Shown: positions 1-9,161, counted from the first letter of the stretch. The stretch: 64,000 bases of DNA from Myxococcales bacterium (GCA_029880325.1 JAOUOP010000012.1:62001-126000); one strand, 5' to 3'. Notes: generated from the sequence alone by a model not told the origin. Numbers and translations are program-made.

Positions 1-222
1 GCGCAAGTCGATGGAGGCCTCGTCGGCCTCGAGGGTGCCGACGCCGTCGCCGGCCGGATCCTCGGTACCGTAGGGCCAGTCGGGCTCGCCGCTGGGGTCG
101 ACGCTGATGATCTGCCACAGGGGAGGCGCAGTGCGCCCGTCGGACCAGCTCTGGGCGCTGGCGGGCAGCGTCCACAGGGCGCATCCGAGCGCCACGATCG
201 ACTTCATCATCAGCTGTCGCAT
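1..222 (-). CDS. Secreted protein, C-terminus cut by window edge
   Basis: The first 74 codons of a leftward gene are present; the rest lies outside the window. An AAGGAG Shine-Dalgarno sits 6-7 bases before the ATG at 222, which decides this start over two in-frame ATGs a few codons later. Residues 1-23 form a signal peptide (MRQLMMKS, a hydrophobic run, then a PASAQS cleavage region). The mature part begins with Trp, Pro and Asp-rich sequence. I do not recognise a domain in the visible part. It is divergent from the small lipoprotein gene at 489. Confidence 0.6.
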   Translation of the reverse strand, partial: MRQLMMKSIVALGCALWTLPASAQSWSDGRTAPPLWQIISVDPSGEPDWPYGTEDPAGDGVGTLEADEASIDLR

Positions 223-488
223 TACCGTCTCCTTCGTCCGCGGGCGTGAGCATTCACCATCTGCGACCGAGTCGTCGTGGTTTGCGCCCTGGACCGATGC
301 TTCGAAGCTACGATCCTATCGCAGCGCGATCGGCAAAGGCATCCCTAAAGCATCGTGGTCGGCCCGTGCAGGGCGATGTGGGTCGATGAAGTCGGCCTCC
401 ATGGCTGACCCAACTGGGCGGTAGGAGCTGCACCTTCACCAAAATTACGGAATGGAGAAAATCGCCGCAGCGCTTCTACCATCGCAGC

Positions 489-854
489 ATGACCATGCGA
501 CGAAGATGGACCTTGCTGTTGTCGAGTTGGGCTTTGTCATCGATGGCCTGCGGGGGTGGTAGCCCTGCACCGGCTGCGTCGAATACGAGCTCGGAGTTGC
601 CGCGCGCGGGCGCACTTCAGTCCGAGGAGCGCGCTTGCTCGCGAGACGTGGAATGCGTACTTGTCGATGACTGCTGCGGCTGCGCCGCCGGTGGCGTTCG
701 CACGGCCGCCCGCACCGACATGGTCGATGCGGTGGTCGAGCGCACAGCCTCCGAGTGCGAAGCGCGCAGCTGCGGAACCCAGGCCAGCCAGCATCGCAGC
801 TGCACCGCCACCGCGGCGCGCTGCGTGGGTGGCACCTGCTTGCCGGCCCTGTAG
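489..854 (+). CDS. Cys-rich small lipoprotein
   Basis: A 121-residue predicted lipoprotein of unknown function. The N-terminus MTMRRRW is followed by a hydrophobic stretch and a lipobox SMAC near residue 21, so the mature protein should be lipid-anchored. A Ser/Ala/Pro linker leads into a compact domain with about ten cysteines (for example CVLVDDCCGCAAGG), suggesting a disulfide-stabilised extracytoplasmic fold. Such CxxDxxCVxxxDCC-like domains are common in myxobacterial lipoproteins, but I cannot assign a role. The in-frame ATG at 495 is an equally possible start. Confidence 0.7.
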   Translation: MTMRRRWTLLLSSWALSSMACGGGSPAPAASNTSSELPRAGALQSEERACSRDVECVLVDDCCGCAAGGVRTAARTDMVDAVVERTASECEARSCGTQASQHRSCTATAARCVGGTCLPAL

Positions 855-909
855 ACCTCTCTGAAGATGTGAAACACGGCAGCCGCGCCGCTCGTGGTCG
901 CGCTCGACC

Positions 910-1095
910 TCAGCTTGCGCTATCGCTCCGCAGCGCCTGCACATCGCTGTCGTTGCGCGCTGGTTCGCGACCGCTGAGCTGTTCGGTCAGTGCATGCACG
1001 CCGCCGCGGGTCTCTTCGCCCGCCTGGCTCAGGAAGCCGTCGATGGTTCCCGCGGTGCGGTGACCGCTGACGACCCCTTCGAGCACCGTGCGCAC
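910..1095 (-). CDS. Candidate small protein or gene remnant after glmU
   Basis: Directly downstream of glmU the reverse strand has protein-like codon use for about 60 residues, starting at a GTG at 1095 (or 1086). It encodes a hydrophilic, probably helical peptide rich in Glu, Gln, Ser and Arg. The upstream part looks coding in another frame: a GTG 11 bases after the glmU stop opens VRAALRRTVERSSLR. A frameshift joining the two would give a protein of about 75 residues. It may be a decayed gene or a real short one; no family is recognised. It occupies most of the gap between 855 and 1153. Confidence 0.35.
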   Translation of the reverse strand: MRTVLEGVVSGHRTAGTIDGFLSQAGEETRGGVHALTEQLSGREPARNDSDVQALRSDSAS

Positions 1096-1153
1096 ATCCT
1101 GAGGCTCGACCGCTCGACCGTGCGGCGCAAGGCCGCGCGCACGTGATCTGTCT

Positions 1154-2572
1154 TTACTTCTTTGCCCGTGCCGCCTGCGCCCGCAGCCGCTGCCATAGCC
1201 GCGTGGCCAGGCCGGCCTTGTTCTGTTGGCGGGCGCGGCCGATGGCCAGGGCTTCGGAGGGGACATCCTGGGTGACGGTGGTGCCGGTGGCGACGTAGGC
1301 GTCTTTGCCGATGGTGATTGGGGCGACCAACTGGGAGTCACTGCCGATGAAGACGCCGTCTTCGAGCACGGTCTTGTGCTTCATGACGCCGTCGTAGTTG
1401 CAGAAGATGGTGCCGGCGCCCACGTTGACGCCGCGGCCGATGTCCCCGTCTCCCAGGTACGCCAGGTGGTTTGCCTTGGATCCCTGGTCCATGCGGATCT
1501 TCTTGAGTTCGACGAAGTTGCCGATGCGCACGCCATCGCCGAGTTCGTTGCCCGGGCGCAGGTGGCTGAAGGGGCCGAGTTGGGCGCCTGCGCCGACCTG
1601 GCTGTCGCTGGCCACAGTGTAGGGCAGCAGCCGCGTGCCAGTGGCCACCGTGACATTGGTGAGTACGCAGCCCACGTCGATGTGCACGCCGTCGCCGATG
1701 CGCGTCTTGCCTCGCAGTTGAACACCCGCCTCCAGCGTGACGTCGCGGCCGAGCTGCACGTCGGCGTCGATGAAGCTGCCCTCCGGGTCGCGCAGGGTGA
1801 CGCCGGCTCGGCCCAGGGCTTCGGCCTGACGCAGGCGCAGGATGCGTTCGCAGGCGATGAGCTGGTTGCGATCGTTGATGCCGTGAAGGTCCGCGGCCGG
1901 CCAGGGCAGCGCGGCCACGCGCGAGTCGCCCGCTGCCCGCTCGACCAGATCGGTGAGGTAGAGTTCGCCCTGGTCGTTGTCAGCCGAAAGCGTGTCCAAG
2001 GTCGCGCGCAGGAAGCCCGCCTCGACGCAGAAGACGCCCGGGTTCCACTCGCCGATGGCGCGCTCGGCTTCGCTGCAGTCGCGATGCTCGCGGATGGCCG
2101 TGATGTGGCCTTCTCCGTCGCGGATGATGCGGCCGTAGCCGCTGGCGTCGTCGAGCACGGACGTGAGCATGGCGAGCTTGGCGCCCTCGGCGCTGGCCCT
2201 GTCGACCAGGGCACCGACACAGCCGGAGGTGAGCAGGGGCGTGTCGCCGCAGAGAATGACGACGCGACCGTCGATGTCCTCGAGGGCGGGCAGGGCACAG
2301 CGGGCGGCGTCGCCGGTTCCGCGTTGCGCTTCTTGCAGTGCGCTGACCACGCGCCCATCGAAACGTTCCGCGAGCGAGCTCGAGACCGCGTCGCGCCCGT
2401 GGCCAAGTACCACCACCACGCGCTCGGCGCCGGCTTCGAGCGCCGCCGAGACCGGAAAGCTCACCATCGGCCGCCCCAGGAGTGGATGCAGCACCTTGGG
2501 GAGGTCGCTGTGCATGCGCGTGCCCTGGCCGGCGGCCATGACGATGGCGCTAAATTTCGCTCGCTGGGTCAT
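1154..2572 (-). CDS. glmU: Bifunctional GlmU: GlcNAc-1-P uridylyltransferase / GlcN-1-P acetyltransferase
   Basis: GlmU acetylates glucosamine-1-phosphate with acetyl-CoA and then uridylylates it to UDP-N-acetylglucosamine, the precursor for peptidoglycan and outer-membrane lipids. The protein is 472 residues, close to the family norm of about 455. The N-terminal nucleotidyltransferase carries the signature AAGQGTRMHSDLPK at residues 13-26. The C-terminal half is a left-handed beta-helix of hexapeptide repeats with the acetyltransferase signature NHLAYLGDGDIG and the CNYDG motif. The start codon overlaps the stop of the ArsA-type ATPase gene (ATGA), so the two are probably transcribed and translated together. 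Confidence 0.97.
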   Translation of the reverse strand: MTQRAKFSAIVMAAGQGTRMHSDLPKVLHPLLGRPMVSFPVSAALEAGAERVVVVLGHGRDAVSSSLAERFDGRVVSALQEAQRGTGDAARCALPALEDIDGRVVILCGDTPLLTSGCVGALVDRASAEGAKLAMLTSVLDDASGYGRIIRDGEGHITAIREHRDCSEAERAIGEWNPGVFCVEAGFLRATLDTLSADNDQGELYLTDLVERAAGDSRVAALPWPAADLHGINDRNQLIACERILRLRQAEALGRAGVTLRDPEGSFIDADVQLGRDVTLEAGVQLRGKTRIGDGVHIDVGCVLTNVTVATGTRLLPYTVASDSQVGAGAQLGPFSHLRPGNELGDGVRIGNFVELKKIRMDQGSKANHLAYLGDGDIGRGVNVGAGTIFCNYDGVMKHKTVLEDGVFIGSDSQLVAPITIGKDAYVATGTTVTQDVPSEALAIGRARQQNKAGLATRLWQRLRAQAARAKK

Positions 2573-3744
2573 GATTGTGCTGCTCCTGCCCGCTCGGGCT
2601 CGGCGCCCGTGAGGTGGGCGCCCACGATGGCCAGCGCCTGCAGGTCGTGCACGTCGCGGGCAAAGGCCGGTATTTCGGTGTAGCTCATGGACGCGGCCAC
2701 GTGCTCGCGCAGGCGCCTGAGGCCCTCGCGATCGCGCTCGGCCATGGCGCGCCCGGCCTCGGCCGCCCGGCGAAGCTTCGCGGCCAGTGCCTCGGCGTCG
2801 ACGCTGCTTTCGAGCAACTGCGCGAGCGATGCCTCGAGTCCCTGTTCCAACGCCCCGCTTTCGCCGACCGCTTCGGGCAGCGCTGGATGCACGCGGTTTA
2901 CGACCATGCCGCGGGGCCTGATGCCGTATTGGTCGAGCTTGCGGCTGAAGTAGACGGCCTCGCCCACCGAAAGTGGCGCCGGGCTGGTGACGATCAGGAA
3001 GGCCACGTCGTCCTTGCGCAGGTCGTCGTAGACCGCCTGGGCGCGCTCCCGAAAGCCCCCGAAGAGTTCGTTCAGGTCGGTGACGAAGCCGCCCACCTGA
3101 TGCAGAAACTCGACGCCCGTGAAGCGCGAAAGCCCCTTGAGCACAAAGGCGGCACCCTTGCCGAGCAGACCGATGCCGCGGTTACCTTCCAGTTGATCGA
3201 CGAACCAGCGCATCACCGGTGAGTCGATGGCGCCCACCAGCTTCTGCGGAGCATCGAGGAAGTCCAGGGCGTTGGTGGTCGGCGGCGTGTCGAGCACGAT
3301 GAAGTCCCAGCGAAGGTCGTGGTGGACCGCATGGAGCTTCTCCATCGCCATGTACTCCTGGGTGCCGGCCAGGGACGTGGAGACGTATTGGTAGATGCGG
3401 TTTTCGAGGATGCGCTTTTGCTGGGCTTCGGAGCTGGCGTGCCGGGCCACCAGCTCGTCGAAGGTGTGCTTCATGTCGAGCATCATCGCCCACAGCTCGC
3501 CCTTGCATTGCAGGCCGTGCTGGGTCAGCAGCGCCGGCTCGATGCGCTGGGGCTCGTGGTTGAGCGCCGACAGCCCCAGGCTGTTGGCCAGACGCTTGGC
3601 CGGGTCGATGGTCAGGCAAAGGGTGCGGCGCCCGGCCATGGCCGCCTGCAGGGCGATGGCCGCCGAGGTGGTCGTCTTGCCGACGCCGCCCGAGCCCAGG
3701 CATACGACCACCCGGTGGTCGTCGGTGAGTTCCGCCAGCTTCAT
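2569..3744 (-). CDS. ArsA/GET3-family ATPase (paralog 1)
   Basis: A 391-residue SIMIBI-class ATPase. Residues 17-26 form the deviant Walker A loop GSGGVGKTTT, and a DTPPTTNALDFLD segment supplies the switch region. ArsA proteins energise arsenite efflux, but single-P-loop bacterial homologs without arsB or arsD nearby have other, mostly unknown roles; mycobacterial Rv3679/Rv3680 form a heterodimer of two such subunits. No ars genes are present here. A second, shorter homolog lies at 48 kb (P-loop GKGGVGKS), so this may be one half of a split pair. The gene is upstream of glmU and overlaps it by four bases. Confidence 0.88.
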   Translation of the reverse strand: MKLAELTDDHRVVVCLGSGGVGKTTTSAAIALQAAMAGRRTLCLTIDPAKRLANSLGLSALNHEPQRIEPALLTQHGLQCKGELWAMMLDMKHTFDELVARHASSEAQQKRILENRIYQYVSTSLAGTQEYMAMEKLHAVHHDLRWDFIVLDTPPTTNALDFLDAPQKLVGAIDSPVMRWFVDQLEGNRGIGLLGKGAAFVLKGLSRFTGVEFLHQVGGFVTDLNELFGGFRERAQAVYDDLRKDDVAFLIVTSPAPLSVGEAVYFSRKLDQYGIRPRGMVVNRVHPALPEAVGESGALEQGLEASLAQLLESSVDAEALAAKLRRAAEAGRAMAERDREGLRRLREHVAASMSYTEIPAFARDVHDLQALAIVGAHLTGAEPERAGAAQS

Positions 3745-3781
3745 GGCCGGGAGTCTGGACCCATCGCGATCGTCGCTCCAC

Positions 3782-3814
3782 CGTCAAAAGCCGGAAACCG
3801 GCGCTTTTTTGACC
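3782..3814. other. Stem-loop with flanking A and T runs in a divergent gap
   Basis: GCCGG-AAA-CCGGC (3790-3802) is flanked by GTCAAAAG on the left and CTTTTTTGAC on the right, so the whole block is nearly self-complementary. It has the form of an intrinsic terminator, yet it sits between two divergent starts (3744 and 3870), where no transcript should end. It could be a leader attenuator or an operator. Confidence 0.4.
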
Positions 3815-3838
3815 GCTGCATGGAGGTATCCGTAGCAT
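3809..3838 (+). promoter_or_regulatory. Possible sigma70-type promoter
   Basis: TTGACC (3809-3814) and TAGCAT (3833-3838) are 18 bases apart, a plausible -35/-10 pair for the gene starting at 3870. Matching is by eye only. Confidence 0.3.
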
Positions 3839-3869
3839 ATATCGCACCTACACCTACAGCAGGTTCAAA

Positions 3870-4247
3870 GTGCAAACAGCCACCCTTCCCGAACGGCGCG
3901 TCCAGCGCAGCGACAACCACTCCACCGCCCTGCGCTTCCAGCTCGAGAGCACCCTGGAGCGGGGCCGGCTTTCGGCCCTGGCCCTGACTGATCAGGCCGG
4001 ATTGCTGCTGGCCTGGGCCGGCAACGACGCGGTCTGCCAGGAACTGGGCGCGGTGGCCCCCGTGGTCGCCCACGGCTGGCCGGCGGAGTGGCGCCAGATG
4101 GAACTCAAGCAGGACGACGTGGCGGTGCGCACCATCGAGTGCTTTGGCCAGTACGTCTACCTGGCTTCGCTGGGTGGCGGCGTGGCCCGCGATGCGTTGT
4201 TGGCCCACTCGGCCCGCGGCATCCATCGGATCCTGACGGCCAATTGA
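3870..4247 (+). CDS. Small protein, possible Roadblock/LC7-like
   Basis: A 125-residue soluble protein beginning with GTG. After a short polar N-terminus it shows the alternating pattern of a Roadblock/LC7 fold: a first helix, strand ALALTDQAGLLLAWAG, a helix with a small-residue face, and strands VRTIECFGQYVYLASLGGG. In myxobacteria Roadblock proteins often regulate small GTPases (MglA/MglB). The assignment is from the pattern only. It is convergent with orn, whose stop lies 4 bases away. There is no signal peptide. Confidence 0.7.
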   Translation: MQTATLPERRVQRSDNHSTALRFQLESTLERGRLSALALTDQAGLLLAWAGNDAVCQELGAVAPVVAHGWPAEWRQMELKQDDVAVRTIECFGQYVYLASLGGGVARDALLAHSARGIHRILTAN

Positions 4248-4250
4248 AGC

Positions 4251-4805
4251 TCACGCCTTCGGCGGCTTCATCACCGAGCGGTAGTGCTTGAGTTCGGCGA
4301 TGGAGTTGCGGATGTCGACCAGGGCGTCGTGTTCGCCCTCGGTGGGCTTGTCGAAGGCGGCGCCGGTGCCGAAAAAACGCTCCACCGCCAGCCGCACGCT
4401 GGTGACGTCGAGCAGTCGGTAGTGCAGGTAGCCGCCCAGGCCGGGCATGTGGCGGTCGATGAAGCCGCGGTCGACCCACACGCTATTGCCCGCCAGGATC
4501 GCCGGATGCGGGCAGCGGTAGCTGACCCGGTGCAAGATCTGGCGCTCGGCCTCGCGGGTGTCGACCATGGAGGCACGCACGCGCTCGAGTAGGCCGGTCT
4601 TTTCGTGCATCGCACGCACGAAGGGCGTCATTTTCTCGAGTTCGCTTTCGGGCTGCCAGATGTCGCAGCTGTACTCGTCGATGGTCTCGAGTTCGCCGTT
4701 GGTGATGATCAACGCCGCCTGCAGAATCACGTCCCGCTGCGGGTCCAGGCCCGTCATCTCGAGGTCGATGAAGCAGATGTTCTGATTGTTTCGGATCGGG
4801 GCCAC
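4251..4805 (-). CDS. orn: Oligoribonuclease
   Basis: A 184-residue DEDDh 3'-5' exoribonuclease that degrades very short RNAs and pGpG to mononucleotides. The first exonuclease motif is IDLEMTGLDP (Asp14, Glu16), followed by NGEL and the FVRAMHEKTGL segment typical of Orn. The third motif contains the conserved His and Asp in HDALVDIRNSI near the C-terminus. Length matches the family (about 180). It lies 44 bases downstream of leuS on the same strand. Confidence 0.95.
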   Translation of the reverse strand: MAPIRNNQNICFIDLEMTGLDPQRDVILQAALIITNGELETIDEYSCDIWQPESELEKMTPFVRAMHEKTGLLERVRASMVDTREAERQILHRVSYRCPHPAILAGNSVWVDRGFIDRHMPGLGGYLHYRLLDVTSVRLAVERFFGTGAAFDKPTEGEHDALVDIRNSIAELKHYRSVMKPPKA

Positions 4806-4849
4806 GGACGCAGTCTACCACGCTGGAGGCCCGTACGAAGCCGAAGCCG

Positions 4850-7681
4850 TCAGCGCGTGACGATGTTGACCATGCGGCCGGGCACCACGATCACCTTGGC
4901 CACGGTCTTGTCGGCCAGGAGCTCCACGATGCGCGGGTCGGCCAGGGCCAGGCGCTCCAGGGTGGCCTGATCGGCGTCGCTGGCCACCTGGATGCGGGCC
5001 CGCACCTTGCCCTTGATCGCCACTGGCATCTCAACGCTGGCCTCGTGCAGCGCCTCCGGGTCGTACTCGGGCCAGGGCTGGCTCGCCACCGAGGGCTCGC
5101 GACCCAGGCGCGCCCACAGCTCTTCACCGAGGTGGGGCGCGAAGGGGGCGAGCACACGTACGAAGCGATCGATTTGATCTGCGCTCATGCCACCGGCGGC
5201 GGTGGCCTCGTTGACCAGCTTGATCATGGCCGCGATGGCGGTGTTGAAGGCGAGCTTGTCGATGTCGCCCTCGACCTTGGCGATGGTGCGATGCAGGAGC
5301 TTTTCGACGCCGGCATCGGCCGTCTCCACGGTCTTGAGCGCGCCGCTGTCCTCGTCGACGATGAGCCGCCAGGTGCGCTGCAGAAAGCGCAGTAGGCCGC
5401 TGATGTCGCGGGTATTCCAGGGCTTGGAGGCCTCGAGCGGCCCCATGTACATCTCGTAGAGGCGGAAGGTGTCGGCGCCGTAGTCGCGGATGATGTCGTC
5501 GGGGTTGATCACGTTCTTGAGCGACTTGCTCATCTTGGTGATCACGCGCTCGACTGGCTTGCCATCGGCGCGTTCGTGGAAGACCCCCTCTTCGACCTCG
5601 TCCACCTCGTCGATGGCGACGCGGCTGCCGTCGGGGCGCTGGTAGGCGTAGCCGGTGATCATGCCCTGGTGGAAGAGCTTGCGGAAGGGTTCGGGCGAGC
5701 CCACGTGCCCCAGGTCGTAGAGCGCCTGATGCCAAAAGCGCGCATAGAGCAGGTGCAGCACCGCATGTTCGGCGCCGCCAATGTAGAGGTCGACGCCGTT
5801 TTCGCCCAGCCAGTAGCGCTCGGCGTCGCGGCCGATGAGCGAGTCCTGGTTCTTCGGATCGCAGAAGCGCAGGTAGTACCAGCAGGAGCCGGCCCAGTTG
5901 GGCATGGTGTTGGTCTCGCGGCGCACGGGCGCATCCGGCGCAAGACCTTCGACGCCGGCGGCGCCCGCAGTGGTCGTGACCCAGTCCTCCGCCTTGGCCA
6001 AAAGTGGCCGCGGCTCCTGACTGTGCTCGGGCTGGTAGTCGCTCAAGTCGGGCAGCACCACCGGCAGCGCGGATTCGCTCACCGGATGGTGATCGCCGGC
6101 CTCGTCGAAGACCACGGGGAAGGGCTCGCCCCAGTAGCGCTGGCGGCTGAACAGCCAGTCGCGCAACTTGTAGTTGACTTTGCGCGAACCCAGGCCGCGC
6201 TTCTCGAGCCAGGCGGTGATGGCGGCCTTGGCTTCGGCAGTGGGAAGGCCGTTGAGCGAGATCGAGTCGTTTTTCGAGGCCACGTTGCGGCCGGCCCCCG
6301 CGAAGCAGCCCTCGACCTTCTCGCGGTCTTCGGGCACCACCACCTCGACGATGGGCAGCCCGAAGGTTTCGGCGAATTCGTGGTCGCGCTCGTCGTGGGC
6401 GGGCACGGCCATGATGGCGCCGTGGCCGTAGCCCATCAGCACGTAGTCGGCGATCCAGATGGGAACCGACTGGCCGTTGACGGGATTGATGGCCCGGGCG
6501 CCGCTATAGACGCCGGTCTTTACCTTGTCGACCTGGCGGTCCAGATCGGAGCGGGCGCGGGCACGGTCGACATATTCGCGCACGGCGGCGACGTCGGTGT
6601 CCGGCAGCGGCGCTTTGAGCAGGGCGTCGACCAGCTCGTGTTCGGGTGCCACCACCATGTAGGTGGCGCCGAAGAGCGTGTCGGGGCGCGTGGTGTAGAT
6701 GTGCAGGCGCTCGAGGTTGCCGAGCTTGTGCGCAAGCTCGAAGCGGCACTCGGCGCCTTCGCTGCGGCCGATCCAGGCGGTCTGCTTGATCTTGGTCGCC
6801 TCGGGCCAGTCGACGTCGGCGAGGCCCTCGAGCAGGCGCTCGGCGAAGGCGGTGATGCGGAACATCCACTGCCTGAGCGGTTTGCGCGAGACGGGATGAC
6901 CGCCGCGCTCACTGCGTCCGTTGATGACCTCTTCATTGGCCAGCACCGTGCCCAGCTCGGGGCACCAGTTGACGACCTGCTCGGCCAGATAGGCCAGGCG
7001 GTAGCTGTCGACGATGCGCCGCCTGTCGGCCGGTGACAGTGCCGCGTAGTCGCCGAGCACGCGCCCGCGATCCTCGGCGTCGAGCTCGGCGGCGTCGGGA
7101 TTGAGACGGGCGGGGCGCTGTCCCGACTGCATCTCGGCGATCAACTCGGAGATGGGGCGGGCGCGGCGTGTCTCGATGTCGAAGTAGCTCTTGTAGAGCT
7201 GCAGGAAGATCCATTGCGTAAACTGGTAGTAGTCGGTGTCGATGGTCGCGAACTCGCGGCTCCAGTCGTAGGCGAAGCCGAAGCTCTGCAGCTGGCGGCG
7301 AAAGGTCTCGATGGCCGCGCGCGTGGTCTTGGCCGGGTGCACGCCGGTGCGCAGGGCGTGTTGCTCGGCCGGCAGCCCGAAGGCATCCCAGCCCATCGGA
7401 TGCAGCACGTTGAAGCCGCGCATGCGCTTGTAGCGGCTGATGATATCGCTGGCCGTGTAGCCCTCGGGATGCCCCACGTGCAGACCCGCGCCGCTGGGGT
7501 AGGGGAACATGTCCAGGCAGTAGAACTTCGGGCGGCTGCCGTCGAAGTCCGCGTCACCGGGGTTCGGTTGCCGATGGGTCTGGGCCTGCTGCCAGTAGCT
7601 GCGCCAGCGGGCTTCGATCTCGGTGGCCCGGGTCGCATCGTAGCGGTGCTGCCGCGGTTCGCTGTGGTCGCTGTCGGACAT
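4850..7681 (-). CDS. leuS: Leucyl-tRNA synthetase
   Basis: Charges tRNA-Leu with leucine in the cytoplasm. The 943-residue class I enzyme has the HIGH-type motif HVGH at residues 68-71 and KMSKS near residue 715. Between them lie the CP1 editing domain and a tryptophan-rich WCPELGTVLANEEV segment. It is about 80 residues longer than the E. coli enzyme because of an insertion around residues 165-225, an arrangement I associate with the actinobacterial/planctomycete type of LeuRS. The C-terminal anticodon-binding and tail domains appear complete. Confidence 0.97.
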   Translation of the reverse strand: MSDSDHSEPRQHRYDATRATEIEARWRSYWQQAQTHRQPNPGDADFDGSRPKFYCLDMFPYPSGAGLHVGHPEGYTASDIISRYKRMRGFNVLHPMGWDAFGLPAEQHALRTGVHPAKTTRAAIETFRRQLQSFGFAYDWSREFATIDTDYYQFTQWIFLQLYKSYFDIETRRARPISELIAEMQSGQRPARLNPDAAELDAEDRGRVLGDYAALSPADRRRIVDSYRLAYLAEQVVNWCPELGTVLANEEVINGRSERGGHPVSRKPLRQWMFRITAFAERLLEGLADVDWPEATKIKQTAWIGRSEGAECRFELAHKLGNLERLHIYTTRPDTLFGATYMVVAPEHELVDALLKAPLPDTDVAAVREYVDRARARSDLDRQVDKVKTGVYSGARAINPVNGQSVPIWIADYVLMGYGHGAIMAVPAHDERDHEFAETFGLPIVEVVVPEDREKVEGCFAGAGRNVASKNDSISLNGLPTAEAKAAITAWLEKRGLGSRKVNYKLRDWLFSRQRYWGEPFPVVFDEAGDHHPVSESALPVVLPDLSDYQPEHSQEPRPLLAKAEDWVTTTAGAAGVEGLAPDAPVRRETNTMPNWAGSCWYYLRFCDPKNQDSLIGRDAERYWLGENGVDLYIGGAEHAVLHLLYARFWHQALYDLGHVGSPEPFRKLFHQGMITGYAYQRPDGSRVAIDEVDEVEEGVFHERADGKPVERVITKMSKSLKNVINPDDIIRDYGADTFRLYEMYMGPLEASKPWNTRDISGLLRFLQRTWRLIVDEDSGALKTVETADAGVEKLLHRTIAKVEGDIDKLAFNTAIAAMIKLVNEATAAGGMSADQIDRFVRVLAPFAPHLGEELWARLGREPSVASQPWPEYDPEALHEASVEMPVAIKGKVRARIQVASDADQATLERLALADPRIVELLADKTVAKVIVVPGRMVNIVTR

Positions 7682-7757
7682 GGGGGGAGTGTAGGGAAGC
7701 GGCGCCGCCCTGCAACGACTTCGAACCCTTGATCACTGCCCCCCGAGGCGAATGAGT

Positions 7758-9161
7758 TCAGAGCCGGCGACGACGTCTTACCATCAGCCAGCTGAGCGAC
7801 AGCCCCACCAAGAGCCCGCCGCCGCTGTTGCCCTCGCCCAGCGTGCGGCAGTCGCAGCCGCCCGAGTCTTCACCGCGGTCGATGGCTTCGGTGGCGCTGG
7901 CGTCCCCGGGCGCGACGCCCGCGTCGAAGCCCCCGTTGCCGCTTCCGCCCGCGTCTGGCGAGTTCGTAGAGGAGGTAGCGCCCGCGTCCTGGCCGCCCTG
8001 GCCGCCCTGGCCGTTCCAGAACATGAAGCTGGTCCAGGGCGCCTTGCAGATCGACAGCGGCTGGCCGCCGCATTCGAGCGGGCCGGTCACGTCGCGATCG
8101 AAGCGGGCCACCGTGCTGAAGCTCTGGCCTCCGTCATCGCTGTAGCCGAGGCTGAAGTCCTGCATCCCCGAATCGCCGCAGGCCCACAGCCGCGAGCCCC
8201 TGCTCGCCAGGCAGGTGACGATCAACTCCGCGTCGACCAGCTCGAAGCTGGCGCCGCGGTCGCTCGAGTGGTGCAGGCCGCCTTCGGCGTCGCCGATCCA
8301 GATTTCGCCTGTGGTGGCGTCCTGGGCAAAGCCTCCCAACAGCGCCGGCCTCAGGGTGGAGCTCCAGGTGTCGCCCGCGTCCTCGCTGACGAGGAACTCA
8401 TCGACCAGGTGTGACTCCTCGCCGTGGCTGTGGCTGGAGACACCCTGGGTGAAGGACAGGAAGAGGCGGTCAGGGTCCTCGGGATCGACGCCGAGCAGCT
8501 CGGTCTTGGTGGTCTGGCCGAGCTCCAGGGAGAGCACCTCGAAGTTCTGACCGCCGTCCTTGCTGCGCACCAGGTGGCGAAGGCTGGTGCCGGCGTCGAT
8601 ATCGACGCTGACCGCGGTCGCGTACAAGCGCTGGTTGTCGCTGGGGCTCGCCGCCAGCGTGAAATAGACCAGGTCCGGAGGCAGCTCGGCCATCAGCGCA
8701 AAGGTCGCACCGGCGTCTTCGCTCTTGTAGATGGCACCCCCGTCTTGCAGGCTGACCAGCGCGTAGAAGGTGTCGCCCAGGCGCGCGACGTCGACCACGT
8801 TGACGCCCTCGAGCTGAGGGTCGGGGTAGCTGAGGTCGCAGTAGTCGGCGCTGGTGTGCTGCAGGCCCTTGAAGTGGCTGAGCACCAGGCCGCCGCTGGG
8901 CAGACCATCGACGTAGAAGTTGCTGGCGCCCGAGACCTCGATCGCCGCCGCACAGAGCATTTGCCAGCCAGCCTCGCGCTTGACCAGAAAGCCCACGTCG
9001 CGCAGCCGCATGGCCACCGGCTCGTCGTCGGCGCCGAAGCCGAGCGCGATGGGCAGGGGAGGGGCCTCCTGGGCGCGCGTGACCGGACTCTGCAGCAGCA
9101 GGCCGGCGATCAGCGAAAGCCCGCAGCGCGCGAGGGAGCCATTCGACATCATCAACCGCAT
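7758..9161 (-). CDS. Secreted BNR/Asp-box repeat protein with MYXO-CTERM-like tail
   Basis: An exported beta-propeller-like protein of about 467 residues. A signal peptide (MRLMMSNGSLARCG, then a hydrophobic run) ends near VTRAQE. Five Asp-box motifs of the form SxDxGxxF/W are visible (SEDAGATF, SKDGGQNF, SEDAGDTW, SSDRGASF, SDDGGQSF), as in sialidase-like propellers; catalytic sialidase residues are not evident. The C-terminus has a Ser/Gly/Asp linker, CDC, a hydrophobic segment and RRRRRL, the layout of MYXO-CTERM sorting signals. The ATG at 9161 is chosen because it starts the signal peptide; the frame is open to 9206. The thioesterase gene lies upstream on the same strand. Confidence 0.8.
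   Translation of the reverse strand: MRLMMSNGSLARCGLSLIAGLLLQSPVTRAQEAPPLPIALGFGADDEPVAMRLRDVGFLVKREAGWQMLCAAAIEVSGASNFYVDGLPSGGLVLSHFKGLQHTSADYCDLSYPDPQLEGVNVVDVARLGDTFYALVSLQDGGAIYKSEDAGATFALMAELPPDLVYFTLAASPSDNQRLYATAVSVDIDAGTSLRHLVRSKDGGQNFEVLSLELGQTTKTELLGVDPEDPDRLFLSFTQGVSSHSHGEESHLVDEFLVSEDAGDTWSSTLRPALLGGFAQDATTGEIWIGDAEGGLHHSSDRGASFELVDAELIVTCLASRGSRLWACGDSGMQDFSLGYSDDGGQSFSTVARFDRDVTGPLECGGQPLSICKAPWTSFMFWNGQGGQGGQDAGATSSTNSPDAGGSGNGGFDAGVAPGDASATEAIDRGEDSGGCDCRTLGEGNSGGGLLVGLSLSWLMVRRRRRL

Noticed and set aside
1226..2683. A 485-codon plus-strand ORF
   Set aside because: Antisense to glmU; the frame is a high-GC shadow.
2569..3744. Arsenite efflux role for the ArsA-type ATPase
   Set aside because: No arsB, arsC, arsD or arsR is nearby, and single-P-loop homologs often have other roles.
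5576..7036. A 486-codon plus-strand ORF
   Set aside because: Antisense to leuS.
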